From positions 65,878,061 through 65,942,060 of the forward strand of contig OY998180.1 of assembly GCA_963921935.1 (NCBI GenBank): a stretch of DNA of 64,000 nt, read 5' to 3'. Below are positions 34,420 to 43,790 of this stretch, one piece after another. Position 1 is the stretch's first letter. Each line of letters starts with the position of its first letter. The position numbers were made by a program, and so were the translations under genes. The stretch is from Galeruca laticollis (taxonomy: Eukaryota; Arthropoda; Insecta; Coleoptera; Chrysomelidae). The notes beneath the pieces are model-generated. The model saw nothing but the letters and a program-made list of their open reading frames with translations, made no database searches and was not told the DNA's origin.

Positions 34420-35371
34420 GGTGATTGACTGTGTCTTATTATACCTTGGTCTAACATTGATCCAATTTGGTTTTGTACTTCCTCTTTATGTATATGAGGA
34501 TATCGGTATGATTTGGTATAAACTAGTATTTCATCGGTTGTCTTAATATTATGTTTTATTTGATTTGTAAACGTAAGTGGCTCATCAGGCCAATAAAATA
34601 TATCTGAAAATTGTTTGCATAAACGTGTAATTTTTTCTTTTTCTTCAATGTTCATATGATCAGTTCGGAAAAAGTTTTTTATATCGTCAGTATTTTGAAA
34701 ATTTGTTGGTAAAACATCGGCTGTATATAAATGATATTCATTTAAATTTATAAGATCACTTTTAAGGGGATGTGTCAATGTCATAGAAATAGTTTCGTCT
34801 GTGTCATTAATTAATTCAGCCCATGCAAATCCGTCTTTTGCTTCGGTTAGTGTTTCTCTTAAATATGCGCCATACATTTTTTGATTGGGTAAAAGTATTG
34901 TACCTTTATTTTCTTTAACAGGTATTCGAATGGGATTTATTGAATGTGGATCTAATTGAATAAAATAAAATTGATTTTTATCTGGTTGATAATATTTAAT
35001 TGGTAATACATAATTTTCAGTTATTAGTTTTGATTTGGAAAAATAAATGTGAGCTTTCAAAAGTTTTAAATTGTCTAAACCTATTAATCCATCAAATGTT
35101 TTATGAAATTTGAAAAGTCCAAAGCTCAAATTGTGATTACTTTCAAACTCCATAAAGCTTGGAATATTAATAGAATATTCTTGAGAATGTGTTTGAAACA
35201 CTGAGCTTACTACGAATGGTTCATGTTTTACATTATTTTTAAAATACTGAAAGCCAATATCAGGATTTAAAAATGATTTTGTTGAACCTGTATCTATAAG
35301 GAGTTTTAACGGTGGATTTCTAATAACTATATACGGTAATTCCGTTTTATCACAAATAGTATTTATTTCTA
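34347..35371 (-). pseudogene. pol: Errantivirus protease and RT N-terminus
   Basis: The frame contains LLIDTGSTKSFLNP (about 35320-35280), a retropepsin active site with DTGS, and then an aspartic-protease-like body ending near FDGLIGLDNL. It continues through the connection to RT fingers (ILVYTKSYRYPHIHKEEV, LDQGIIRHSQSPWPSPI). Near 34410 the frame changes, and RT continues in the overlapping frame starting at 34419. Confidence 0.8.
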
Positions 35372-35659
35372 TTATCTGCTTAGATTCCGATTCGGATCTA
35401 AGTGAAAATTTTCATCATCGTTTTCGCTATCATAATTAACGTTTTTATTTTCAGTATATTCATTTATTTCGGGGTTTGAGATATAGTATTCTTGGTCATC
35501 GTTTTGTTCACAATTGAAAAGTTCTTCTGATGTCCAATTTCTCTGGGGAGTGTGTCTTTGAAAAGTATTTGGAGAATTTCGGCGAGCAACTGGGAGGGTA
35601 CTTGAGACACTCATAGGGGTAGGTTTAGGTTGATTTAAATTCTTATTGACCGTAGTCAT
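35372..35659 (-). CDS. Gag-Pol junction frame (errantivirus)
   Basis: A 95-codon frame overlapping the gag stop by four bases and lying in the -1 frame relative to gag. The composition is polar and acidic (QNDDQEYYISNPEINEYTEN) without recognisable domains, as in the transframe region before errantivirus protease. Its stop at 35372 lies just before the protease, which is in another frame, so there is probably a frame-disrupting change close to 35380. Confidence 0.55.
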   Translation of the reverse strand: MTTVNKNLNQPKPTPMSVSSTLPVARRNSPNTFQRHTPQRNWTSEELFNCEQNDDQEYYISNPEINEYTENKNVNYDSENDDENFHLDPNRNLSR

Positions 35660-36669
35660 TTGTGTGGGTCTTCTTGAGATGTATTTTTACTTGCCCAAAC
35701 ATTCTCTGGTCTTTGGGGTTTGCCAAAAACTTGTTGGTTTATGAAATATCTTTGGGGTGGTAACTGTCTTGGGTTTACACTTACTGGACCTTGGGGAAAT
35801 GGTCTCTGTTGAGTTTGTTGCCATTGCGGCCTAAAAAAAGGTTGAAAAGGTGTGGATGGTTGAGGAGAATGTGGCTGATTTCTTGCATAAAATTGAGGTT
35901 TTTTATTAGACAAGTTTTGTTGAGGGTTGTTGCTTTTTTGTAAATAATGTATATTATTTTCTTCTTGGATATACTGCATAGCAGAAGCTAATGTGGTGAG
36001 TCGCATTGCTCTAATAGTAGAGCCTAAAGGTTCTTTAAGACCTGCGAGAAAGGTAGTTAAAGCCTGTTGTTGAAAGAATTGTTTCTTATTTTGAATAATA
36101 AGAGCGTCATTATTATGAATATCAATATAATTACAAATGATATTTAATATTTCAAGACATCTATGATAAAATTGTTGCGGTTGTTCATTATAGTTTTGCC
36201 TTAAATTAACTAAATCTCTCGTCAATGAATTTTCATTTCTTTGATCGCCAAAGTTTTCAATTAAAATTGTTTTTAATTCATTCCACTCTTTATAACCATA
36301 TATCGAAATAATCTCTTTAGCTTTACCTACGATTTTAGAGACGATACCCTGTAGTAACAGAATATTTTGAAAACAATTTTCGTTACCAGGTATCCTATCA
36401 TAATAGTAATTTAATAATGTAGCTACTTTAATAAAATCATATAATTCGCTAGGTTTCCCATCAAAAGTTGGTAGAATGCAAAGGGTCTTAACATCAAATT
36501 GTGGAAGAGCCATTGTATTTCTATTAATATTTAAATTATTTAAATTAGAAGTATTTTCGCTAATACTCGAATTTGAGCTATTCTCACTGATACTCAAGTT
36601 TGAAATTAAGGCTGCTAAATAATCTGCAGATAAATCGCTCAAAGGATTAAAAGCAGAGGAATCTGACAT
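35656..36669 (-). CDS. gag: Errantivirus Gag
   Basis: An uninterrupted 337-codon frame starting with ATG at 36669. It has a Ser/Asn-rich start, a capsid-like region (LPQFDVKTLCILPTFDGKPS and later QALTTFLAGLKEPL.ST.RAM), and a Gln/Pro/Phe-rich tail without a zinc knuckle, as in errantivirus Gag. Gag assembles the virus-like particle and packages the RNA. It ends in TGA overlapping the ATG of the next frame (ATGA at 35656-35659), in the -1 frame, so Gag-Pol is presumably made by -1 frameshifting or re-initiation. This is the only complete retroelement gene in the window. Confidence 0.85.
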   Translation of the reverse strand: MSDSSAFNPLSDLSADYLAALISNLSISENSSNSSISENTSNLNNLNINRNTMALPQFDVKTLCILPTFDGKPSELYDFIKVATLLNYYYDRIPGNENCFQNILLLQGIVSKIVGKAKEIISIYGYKEWNELKTILIENFGDQRNENSLTRDLVNLRQNYNEQPQQFYHRCLEILNIICNYIDIHNNDALIIQNKKQFFQQQALTTFLAGLKEPLGSTIRAMRLTTLASAMQYIQEENNIHYLQKSNNPQQNLSNKKPQFYARNQPHSPQPSTPFQPFFRPQWQQTQQRPFPQGPVSVNPRQLPPQRYFINQQVFGKPQRPENVWASKNTSQEDPHK

Positions 36670-36884
36670 AGGTACTTACAGAATAAGGGCGACGATTAAA
36701 TTCATTCCCCAAACTCCAGGTGGTCACTGTTGGATGATCTGGTTTTGGATGAAACTTCGAAAGTTTTTCCAAACTTACACTTTTGTTTTAACTTTCGCAC
36801 TTTCCGAGTTAAATTTTTTTTTCAAAGTTCGTATCGCGAATAAACGTTTAAAAACGACGAGTTTCGACAAAAGGACTCTTTCGC

Positions 36885-36902
36885 GATCCTACTGACTGCG
36901 CC
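36885..36902 (-). other. Errantivirus primer-binding site
   Basis: Read on minus, ggcgcagtcagtaggatc follows the LTR. This matches the serine-tRNA-type primer site known from the 17.6/297 group of errantiviruses. Confidence 0.75.
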
Positions 36903-37153
36903 AATTATATTTTCGGTTTCGAAAATCAACTTTTCAAAAACATAAATTACAATTTATTTTACGTAAAAGTATAACAGTGAAAATACAGAGATTAAAATAT
37001 AACTAACAACAATGAGGTCAGATCTCCTAATGAATGTTTATTTCGAGAATTTATAATATAAAACTGCATATTCTGCACTATCAGCGTCTGGCTGGAACAA
37101 CACACCATTCATTGCAACAATGTATCATAATGGTTTATTGTTACAATGTAACT
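36903..37153 (-). repeat. Errantivirus 5' LTR
   Basis: 251 bases; it begins AGTTACATTG in element sense at 37153 and ends AATT at 36903. Confidence 0.92.
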
Positions 37154-37407
37154 AGTTGGACTGGCGAGTTATCAGGAACATGGTAGAGGTGATCTTCCAA
37201 GATACCGGTGTCCAGATATTAATTTTCAGCTACAATCCCCGTTATCAGTATCCGATGAAGACGGTGCCCTGTTATTTCCATAAGATCGGAAAGTGTAGAA
37301 ATGGGGACAGTTGCCGATTCAAACATCCAGTCTCGGCTACACAAAACTTCCATAAGGAACTTCCATTTAAGGAGGGGATAATGTTACGAACTCGCACACC
37401 GAAGTAG
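37154..37407 (+). pseudogene. Macro domain C-terminal part followed by CCCH zinc finger
   Basis: Continuation of the macro-domain frame on the far side of the errantivirus; the target duplication AGTT (37154-37157) repeats the last bases before the insertion. It starts DWRVIRNMVEVIFQ and ends the macro fold with a hydrophobic strand (VQILIFSY). About 10 residues later is a CCCH zinc finger with exact C-x7-C-x5-C-x3-H spacing (Cys39, Cys47, Cys53, His57, counting from 37156), a fold that usually binds RNA. The frame ends with a stop inside the 3' LTR at 37405-37407. Macro plus CCCH recalls the domain kit of PARP-type antiviral factors (inference). Confidence 0.75.
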
Positions 37408-37862
37408 ATACTATGTACGGTCCTGTAACCTTATGTTAACGGAGTGAAAAAACTGACGAGCGCGTCAAATTCTGAGAAGGTCTATTGGGATTTTTGTGAC
37501 CGTTTTTATAGACATGTTCTCCGAAGATCTTTCAAGGATTGAGCCGGCATTCGAGAAATATCCCGAAAGGCGATTGTTTTGTGTAAGCCGCAAACTGGAA
37601 TTATCTAGAAAGGCCACTTATATATAAAGAATCGACCAGCGGAAGAAGTTTAGTACATAAAGTGATCTTGTGATATAAACAGCGAACAAGTAAATAAACA
37701 GTAGTGAAGTGTTTATATAAATTAGTTTAAGTGCATATACTGTGTATATAATATAATTCAGTGAATAGTGTAGTGAATAAATAAATTAAGTAAGTGAACA
37801 TACCGTGTGTTTAAATTTGATACCACCCGTTTACTGTTTAAATAAATCAGAAAAACATTACA
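37382..37862 (+). repeat. 3' LTR of the macro-domain gypsy element
   Basis: 481 bases, TGTTACG...ATTACA, preceded by the purine tract aaggaggggata and followed by ATAT. Confidence 0.92.
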
Positions 37863-38142
37863 ATATTTCTTGTAAACATTTATATCCACAGTCATAAACT
37901 TTTTATCTGTATAGCCAAAGAGATGACGGCGATATTGCTGGGATATAAACGACCACTTAACGTATGAAATTTTGGAGTTATATTCTTATATGGAATACGT
38001 GCAGGCATAGTTTGTTTTCATATTGAGATGTTGATAAAATGGGAAACACATTGCTAGATTTCTAGTTTAATTTGGATACGATTGTGATGCAAATTGTTGA
38101 TATTATTTCATTTCAGAATTAATTGACTACATATAAGCAAAT
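37863..38142. other. No gene recognised
   Basis: Spacer between the 3' LTR and the Tigger-like remnant; no feature seen. Confidence 0.5.
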
Positions 38143-38723
38143 ATGGCAACTCGGAAAACATGTCGTCAATTTTGGTCCGAGGTAGGGATGGTGAAAGCAA
38201 CTAGATCGGTTTCAAATGGAAAATATGGTACTTAAAAGACTTGGGAAGGAGACAACGAACTTTTTCGCGCCAAATGGAAGAACAACTATTTCCTCTGACT
38301 TTTGACTATATAAACACTATGTAGAGCGTGTTTTGATTTTTGGGTTAACCTCTAGAGATGTGCGTAGTTTGGAGTTTTAGTTAGCGGAAAGGAACAATTT
38401 GAAACACAATTTTAATAATAATAACAAGAAAATGGCTGGTTGGATTTGGATCCGATAATAATTTATGAAAAGAAATCACATTTCTCTGAGGAGACTTGAA
38501 GTCCTATCGACAGCTCGCGCCAAGGGTTTCAATAGAACTGCTGTGGACATATTTTTTCACGAGCCTCCGCAAGATAGATACGCGTATACGCCATCTAGAA
38601 TATTTGAGGTTGAGGCGGGCTTAACAACTGTGCAAGGGCGTCCATCTAAGCTAATCGCAATGAAAGGTAGGTATCAAGTAATAACGTTACCCTCAGGAGA
38701 ACGGGAAACACTGTGTACTGCAG

Positions 38724-38783
<60 letters not shown>

Positions 38784-38788
<5 letters not shown>

Positions 38789-38860
38789 CCAGAAACATGC
38801 ATGTCTACGGTTACCACTCATTCTCTGTAACCTCTTTTGCGTGATATGCCCGCTAATTCT
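38784..38860 (+). repeat. Direct repeat, first copy (hammerhead unit)
   Basis: Starts atgagccagaaacatgcatg and ends cccgctaattct; identical or nearly so to 39134-39210. Confidence 0.9.
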
Positions 38861-39108
38861 ATCTTTGTTTCATATTCCACGCGTTATTCTTTCATCTTTT
38901 CATTAGTTATTTGTCTATTCCCAGGGTCGGAAGGTTCAGACAGGAGAGCTATAGACGCCTCCGTGTCTCTGTTGGTTGTTGTCCTGAAAACTCGGGATCT
39001 TCCATTTGAAGGCACAAATGTGCGTTTGGTTATCTTGTTGAAATCCGTTGTTTGTGTTTTCTCATGTTTCAATTAACATCCTTGCTCCTAAGTTGTACAC
39101 CTTTTCTT

Positions 39109-39165
39109 GGTTATGCCGTACCGATGAAGGCTAATGAGCCAGAAACATGCATGTCTACGGTTACC
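39109..39165 (+). ncRNA. Hammerhead ribozyme-like motif (type with minimal stem III)
   Basis: Stem I pairs ccgta (39116-39120) with tacgg (39156-39160). The core ccgatga (39121-39127) stands for CUGAUGA with U4 changed to C. Stem II is ggct/agcc (39129-39132 and 39137-39140) with an aatg loop and an A-A mismatch at its base (39128, 39141). GAA is at 39142-39144. Stem III is aca/tgt with the loop tgca (39145-39154). The cleavable C is at 39155. The short stem III is typical of retroelement hammerheads. The U4 change would be expected to abolish or strongly reduce cleavage. Confidence 0.65.
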
Positions 39166-39210
39166 ACTCATTCTCTGTAACCTCTTTTGCGTGATATGCC
39201 CGCTAATTCT
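39134..39210 (+). repeat. Direct repeat, second copy (hammerhead unit)
   Basis: Second copy, 350 bases downstream of the first; its 5' part lies within the hammerhead-like motif. Confidence 0.9.
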
Positions 39211-39218
39211 GTTTTTGT

Positions 39219-39256
<38 letters not shown>

Positions 39257-40467
39257 GTGCTGCAGGGACATATGTTCAACCTATGATCATTTACCCGCAA
39301 GTTCATGTCAAGGAACAGTTTTGGTTTAGACTACCCACGAATCCATAATTGCCTGTCATCCTTCTGGTTGGATACAAATGAATCTCTTCATAAAGCGGTT
39401 CAATATTTAGAATATACTAATATTCTATTGTACTTACCGCCACATTGTAGTCATCGCATGCAACCGCTTGACTTTTCTTTTATAGCTCAGTTAACAACAT
39501 TCTACAGTTGAGAGGTTGAAACATTTCTGAGGAGCAATTCAGGTAGAGTCGTCACAATTCACCAAGTTTGCAGATTATTTGGAAAGTCTACTTAAGAGCA
39601 CCAACTCCCAATAATAGAATACACGGTTCTGAGAAAACTAGCTTATTTCCCGTTAATCGTCACGTTTTCACTGGCGATATGTTTACAACTGCTGATTCCA
39701 CTGATAATCCAGAAAATCAATCAACTTCACCGGAAAAGTGTTCAAGTGTTCACCAGGAAGAGAACCACCATTTCCAATCAGGCACCAATCACCACCTCCA
39801 TCAACTTCATTTTCAACCCATACACTGTCACAACCAAAATCAGCCCCCCCCCCAAACAAAGCATCAAACACCACCTCCATCGACTTCATATTCGACCCAC
39901 ACACTGCCACAATCTAACTCAACTCGTCCTCATAACTCAGATGACAGCTTTTCCTGTGATGTTGATAAATCTCCGGCCAATTTCCTTCAAGCTTGATGTG
40001 TTTCACCAGAAGTGATTCATCCATACCCAAAAGCAACATTAAGAAGTCCCGCGAAAAGTGCAAACAGAGGTAGAGCTGCCATCTTAACATACCTTATAGG
40101 AATTAATTGAGAACTCGTATAGAGGCGAAACGACATAACATGCCAATTAGCAAATTGCCGTCTTTGAAAAGAATGGAAATATCCAAGGAAAAATCAGGAA
40201 AGAAGATGTTAAAACCACAGAAAAATAATTTGACCGAAAGTAAGACCTATGAAGCAAGAAGAAACAAAACTAGAGGCCAAAAAAATGTGAATGGCAAAAA
40301 CAAAACCAATGAGAAAAATATAAAGAAAATACGCATGACCAAAGAAAAAAGTGTGACCGGGTGACCGGTAGATTCGATGCAGTTCCCGCCAGAGATGGGT
40401 TCACGAAGCTTGCGGTATTTCAGGTAATGAAGACAGTTATTTAATCTGTGATCTGTGCTTGGAATAA

Positions 40468-43369
40468 TAATCCCATTTTAGAAACACTACTGATCCCATT
40501 TCCAAAAATGGGAAATTCGACTCACGAATGAAAAACGTTTATTTTTGGATCCATGTTTAATACTTTCATATGTTATTTTAATTTGTAAAATAGTTATGTT
40601 TATTATATTAATATCCATCATGAGGATTGTCCGTGATTTTGTACTCAACCTTTTTTTAATAAATTCCAAACCTTAAGTATTTTTCCAATTTTACTGGCAA
40701 AAATTTCATATACAAATATACTTATGATATATTGAAAGAGTGTTCAAATATAATGTACCTTTGCCTCACCTAAACGTCCTAACTAGGACTGCGTATCAAA
40801 ATGTTATTATTAGATAACAAAGATTGATAGATATATGTCATAAGTCATTTCTCTTCAGAAACTACAAACATAAATTCATGCATACACTTCAAGAACTTGT
40901 AATGTCTCGGAGTTCATAACGGCCGTTAAAACCAAGGCCTATCTAGCCGCCTGACGTCCCTAATCCTTGTCCTTCTTGCTTAAAACGTAACGGCGTCCTG
41001 AAATGCGTTGAGACAGTTGAGTATTTAGGATGATGTGTCCTTAACAGACTAGAATAAGTTAGACGTCGGTTTTACAGCCGTAATTCTGTTTGGCTTCTTT
41101 TATAAGGCATTTTATCATTCTGATCTTAGAACGGAAATGTGATCCTGGAATCAGAGACTTTGAAAATAAATGGGTTTGATTGACTGGTGTCGGTATCTAA
41201 AAGAGGTTATGGTAATTTTATTTTTGCTCATTTCCAACGAAAAGTTACTTGTTAGGGTGGAATAAACGCTATCTGACTTTTGTTTAAAAGCTCCTTCTCT
41301 TTATCTGATTGAGAAGTTTAAATTGCATAAGTTCTTCTCTCCATCGCAAAATCGGAAATGGCGATTAAGGTGGTTGAGTACTGAAACATGTTAATAAAAT
41401 ATACGGAGGACGTAAACTTGGACTTTATAAGTTCTACACCATTTCATTTATTTATTTACCTATATAGTCCCAGTACATATTCACCATTTATATTTCATGA
41501 ATATCTGTTTGAGCAAATAGATTTAAAAAGAAAGTTCCGTATTATAAAGCCCATCATTTTGAATTGTGAACTCGCGTTTATAAATGTATCCTTCAGGAGA
41601 AAAAATGAAATAAGTATATACCTGGACACCAGCCAACCAAGCTTCACCAACTGAAAACAAATATTTCTATAGTTTTGGAACAATCAAATTTGAACTCTGG
41701 TTCTAGTGAACCAAGTGATGCAATAAATGATAAAAAAACGAATAGAAGACTAGACTTAATGTGAATTATCTTTAAACATTGACAAGATAGTAACTAGGTA
41801 TAGAAAGAATACATAACGGTGGACAATGGTAAAAAAATTACGTATTGTCGGGAATATGTTCATTTGGACGTTATATTTGATATTAAGGATACTGATACGA
41901 GAGAAATATAAAACGAATAACAAAAGCAAAGAGAATCATCGGTTGCCTTAACAGTAGGAGTAGAGAAATTACAAAATATTAAATAAATCAATGAATTAAC
42001 CTAATTTTCTACAAGAAGACTGTACAGATCGTAAAAATTGAGGATTGAGTGTGGACAACATTGTATCTGTCTATATCTAAACTGACAATATATATGTTTT
42101 GACCTTTTTATTCATCATCTTGGTAAATACATTTTCTTGATATCATTTTGATAAAATCAATTTTTTTACAGAAAAATGTTTTTGACTGCTCTATTCTGGT
42201 CTTTTCCAAAATATTTGAATCAATAATTTCAGACACTTTCGGTTTCGAGTGAAGATAGATCTTCTGGCATTTGGACTATTATCAATAAATGCCTTTTTAT
42301 TCTACAAAAATGAAATCTGTACGAAACGCTAAAAAATCTTGACGGAAAAGAAATGGAACATCACAATGGAATATGACATTAAATTACTGCCGTCGTTAGA
42401 AAAGCTATTTTCTCCAGAAAGCTTCTTAGCGTCAAGAACATGTGATGTCACTCCGCAAGTAAAGATTCTTATAGGATTTTATTTATTTCACATATCGAGT
42501 CGAGTTTATGTACCAGATGTTGACTAAACCGCGAAAGAACTTCAGAGCGTGTTTTGATAAATATTTAATGAAATATCTCAGGACATTCCACTCTTCTGTG
42601 TGAAAACGTTATAACCACAAAACAATTTTGTTGGAAACTTGGAATGGGAGTAATTTTTCTGTCGCACATTTCTATTTTGCGCCACAAGTTTTTGGGATAA
42701 TAATAGTATAAAAACATAAATTATACTTTAAAAAAATCTATACTGATTTAAAGAAATAGGAAATGGTATATATGGTGTACAAACTATTAGAAAATACAAA
42801 TTAGACGTACAAATGTTCTTCAATCTTGAAGATAATTTTTTCACATACTATAATTTTATTAAATAAACCTAAACTTTTCTAGATCGCTATGCCCCTTTAA
42901 ACAGCCACTCATATTTCTATGTAAAATGTGGTGTCAAATGGATGAAGTTTATTCAAACTACTCTTGTATATAATATCCAACAATCCAAATGGTTCCTAAT
43001 CTCTCACACTTAGACACGTATTCTATCCATTATACCATTATGATTATGTATAGAGCAAGTAAATTTAGATAACTAACAACAGTAATTGAATGGAATTTAT
43101 CAGATAATTCATTAATACACATCAGTTTTTGATAATTTTCGGGATTGTTTTGGTTAAATTAGCGCGGTATGACACACATATTTTGTCTGTTTATAGGGTT
43201 TATGAAGCAATTATACAATGATTATATGTCATCTATTTAGGTAAGTTAATTGGAGAATATATACACTAAAAAACTCAATAAACAAAATATAAACACTTTC
43301 ATGTTCTTCTCCAATGAACCTAAATTATTAATATCCTTATTTGATGCAAGATTCGGTCAGCAGTTCTTT
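40468..43369. other. No gene recognised
   Basis: About 2.9 kb of AT-rich sequence with stops in all frames and no repeat shared with the rest of the window that I could see. Short open frames here (for example around 41390-41650) have no recognisable motif. Confidence 0.5.
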
Positions 43370-43775
43370 TTAAAGTTGCACCAATTCCATCCGGAGCTTC
43401 TTTACCGTAACCTGCTTCGAAATAAATCTAGGACACTTTAGAGAGAACTGGGAACTTTTCAGGTATATAATTTTCAAGTAGAAGAGATTTTTATTTCTAT
43501 ATTGGGTACTTGTACCATCGGATAAAAAGTGAATTGTATTAACTCTTTTATAGATGTCTAAATAATGTTTAATAATTGGGCATAAATGTGCAATAATCGC
43601 GGATGCATTATAACAAAGGGAAGAAGAAATTGTACAGAAACCTTCTTTCTTTGAAGCAGTATACATCATTCCAGTATCTAATGTAATTTGTTCACGAGAT
43701 GCCCCAAAATGAACTGATATATTTGCAAGATTCATTCTCTGAAAAGTCGACATGTAAAATAATTTCATTACTAGA
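43370..43775 (-). pseudogene. Fragment of an unassigned transposase-like protein family
   Basis: The minus-strand frame reads ISVHFGASREQITLDTGMMY, then SLCYNASAIIAHLCPIIKHY, then HFLSDGTSTQYRNKNLFYLK. The SDG..TQYRNK block resembles the W/F-SD-x-C-x-GQN(R/K)N block of the family member at 46.7-49.1 kb, with the Asp in the same context. I recognise this as a multi-copy insect protein family likely to be a transposase, but cannot name it with certainty. It is cut at its 5' side (plus coordinates about 43776) by the Penelope end. Confidence 0.5.
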
Positions 43776-43790
43776 TAATTCAGTGTTTTT

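Larger units (their letters stand above)
29680..37153 (-). mobile_element. Errantivirus (gypsy-type endogenous retrovirus) with env
   Basis: 7474 bp on the minus strand, LTRs of 251 bp that start AGTTACATTG and end TATAATT, flanked by the 4-bp duplication AGTT (29676-29679 and 37154-37157). Order from 5': LTR, primer site, gag, protease, RT, RNase H, integrase, env, purine tract, LTR. This is the layout of insect errantiviruses (gypsy, 17.6, 297). The LTRs differ at only a handful of positions (about 2%), so the insertion is young relative to the rest. Frameshifts in pol and a stop in env make this copy defective. Confidence 0.92.
25327..37862 (+). mobile_element. Ty3/gypsy-type LTR retrotransposon with macro-domain ORF, two nested insertions
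   Basis: The LTRs begin TGTTACG and end ATTACA, with a 4-bp flanking duplication ATAT (25323-25326 and 37863-37866). Internally, on plus: SAP-domain Gag, duplicated zinc-knuckle region, then directly integrase, then a macro-domain/CCCH frame, then a purine-rich tract (aaggaggggata) touching the 3' LTR. Protease, RT and most of RNase H are absent: the zinc-knuckle frame passes straight into the tether before integrase. Subtracting the errantivirus and the Penelope-like insertion leaves about 4 kb. The copy could move only with help from a relative. Confidence 0.9.
38727..39257 (+). mobile_element. Hammerhead-type repeat inserted between TA microsatellites
   Basis: A stretch interrupting the transposase, bordered by (TA)n at 38727-38785 and 39219-39257. 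It contains a direct repeat of 77 bases (38784-38860 and 39134-39210, one period of 350 bases), essentially identical. The second copy is preceded by the 5' half of a hammerhead-ribozyme-like motif; the first is cut off there by the TA tract. Tandem units each with a hammerhead are known from Penelope-type pseudo-LTRs and from retrozymes; which applies here is open. Confidence 0.6.
38143..40467 (+). pseudogene. Tigger/jerky-like DDE transposase with C-terminal PHD-like finger, interrupted
   Basis: The ATG at 38143 opens MATRKTCRQFWSEVGMVKAT, a degenerate pipsqueak-type helix-turn-helix. From 38465 the DDE_1 domain appears: a VEAGLTTVQ.RPSK segment where VDETG is expected (both acidic residues altered) and KGRYQV..LPSGERETLCTAV. 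After an insertion (38727-39257) it resumes with AGTYVQPMIIYPQVHVKEQF, then LPPHCSHRMQPLDFSF (third Asp). A Pro/His/Gln-rich linker (39660-39996) and Lys-rich part follow, then WVHEACGISGNEDSYLICDL, the end of a PHD-like finger, with a stop at 40465-40467. Several frame changes make it non-functional. Confidence 0.78.

Noticed and set aside
38700..38830. Frame with a long Ile-Tyr repeat
   Set aside because: Translation of the (TA)n microsatellite inside a transposase remnant.
42975..43040. tRNA-like sequence on minus (tggtataatggatagaata)
   Set aside because: Box A-like, but no box B at the right distance and no acceptor stem.
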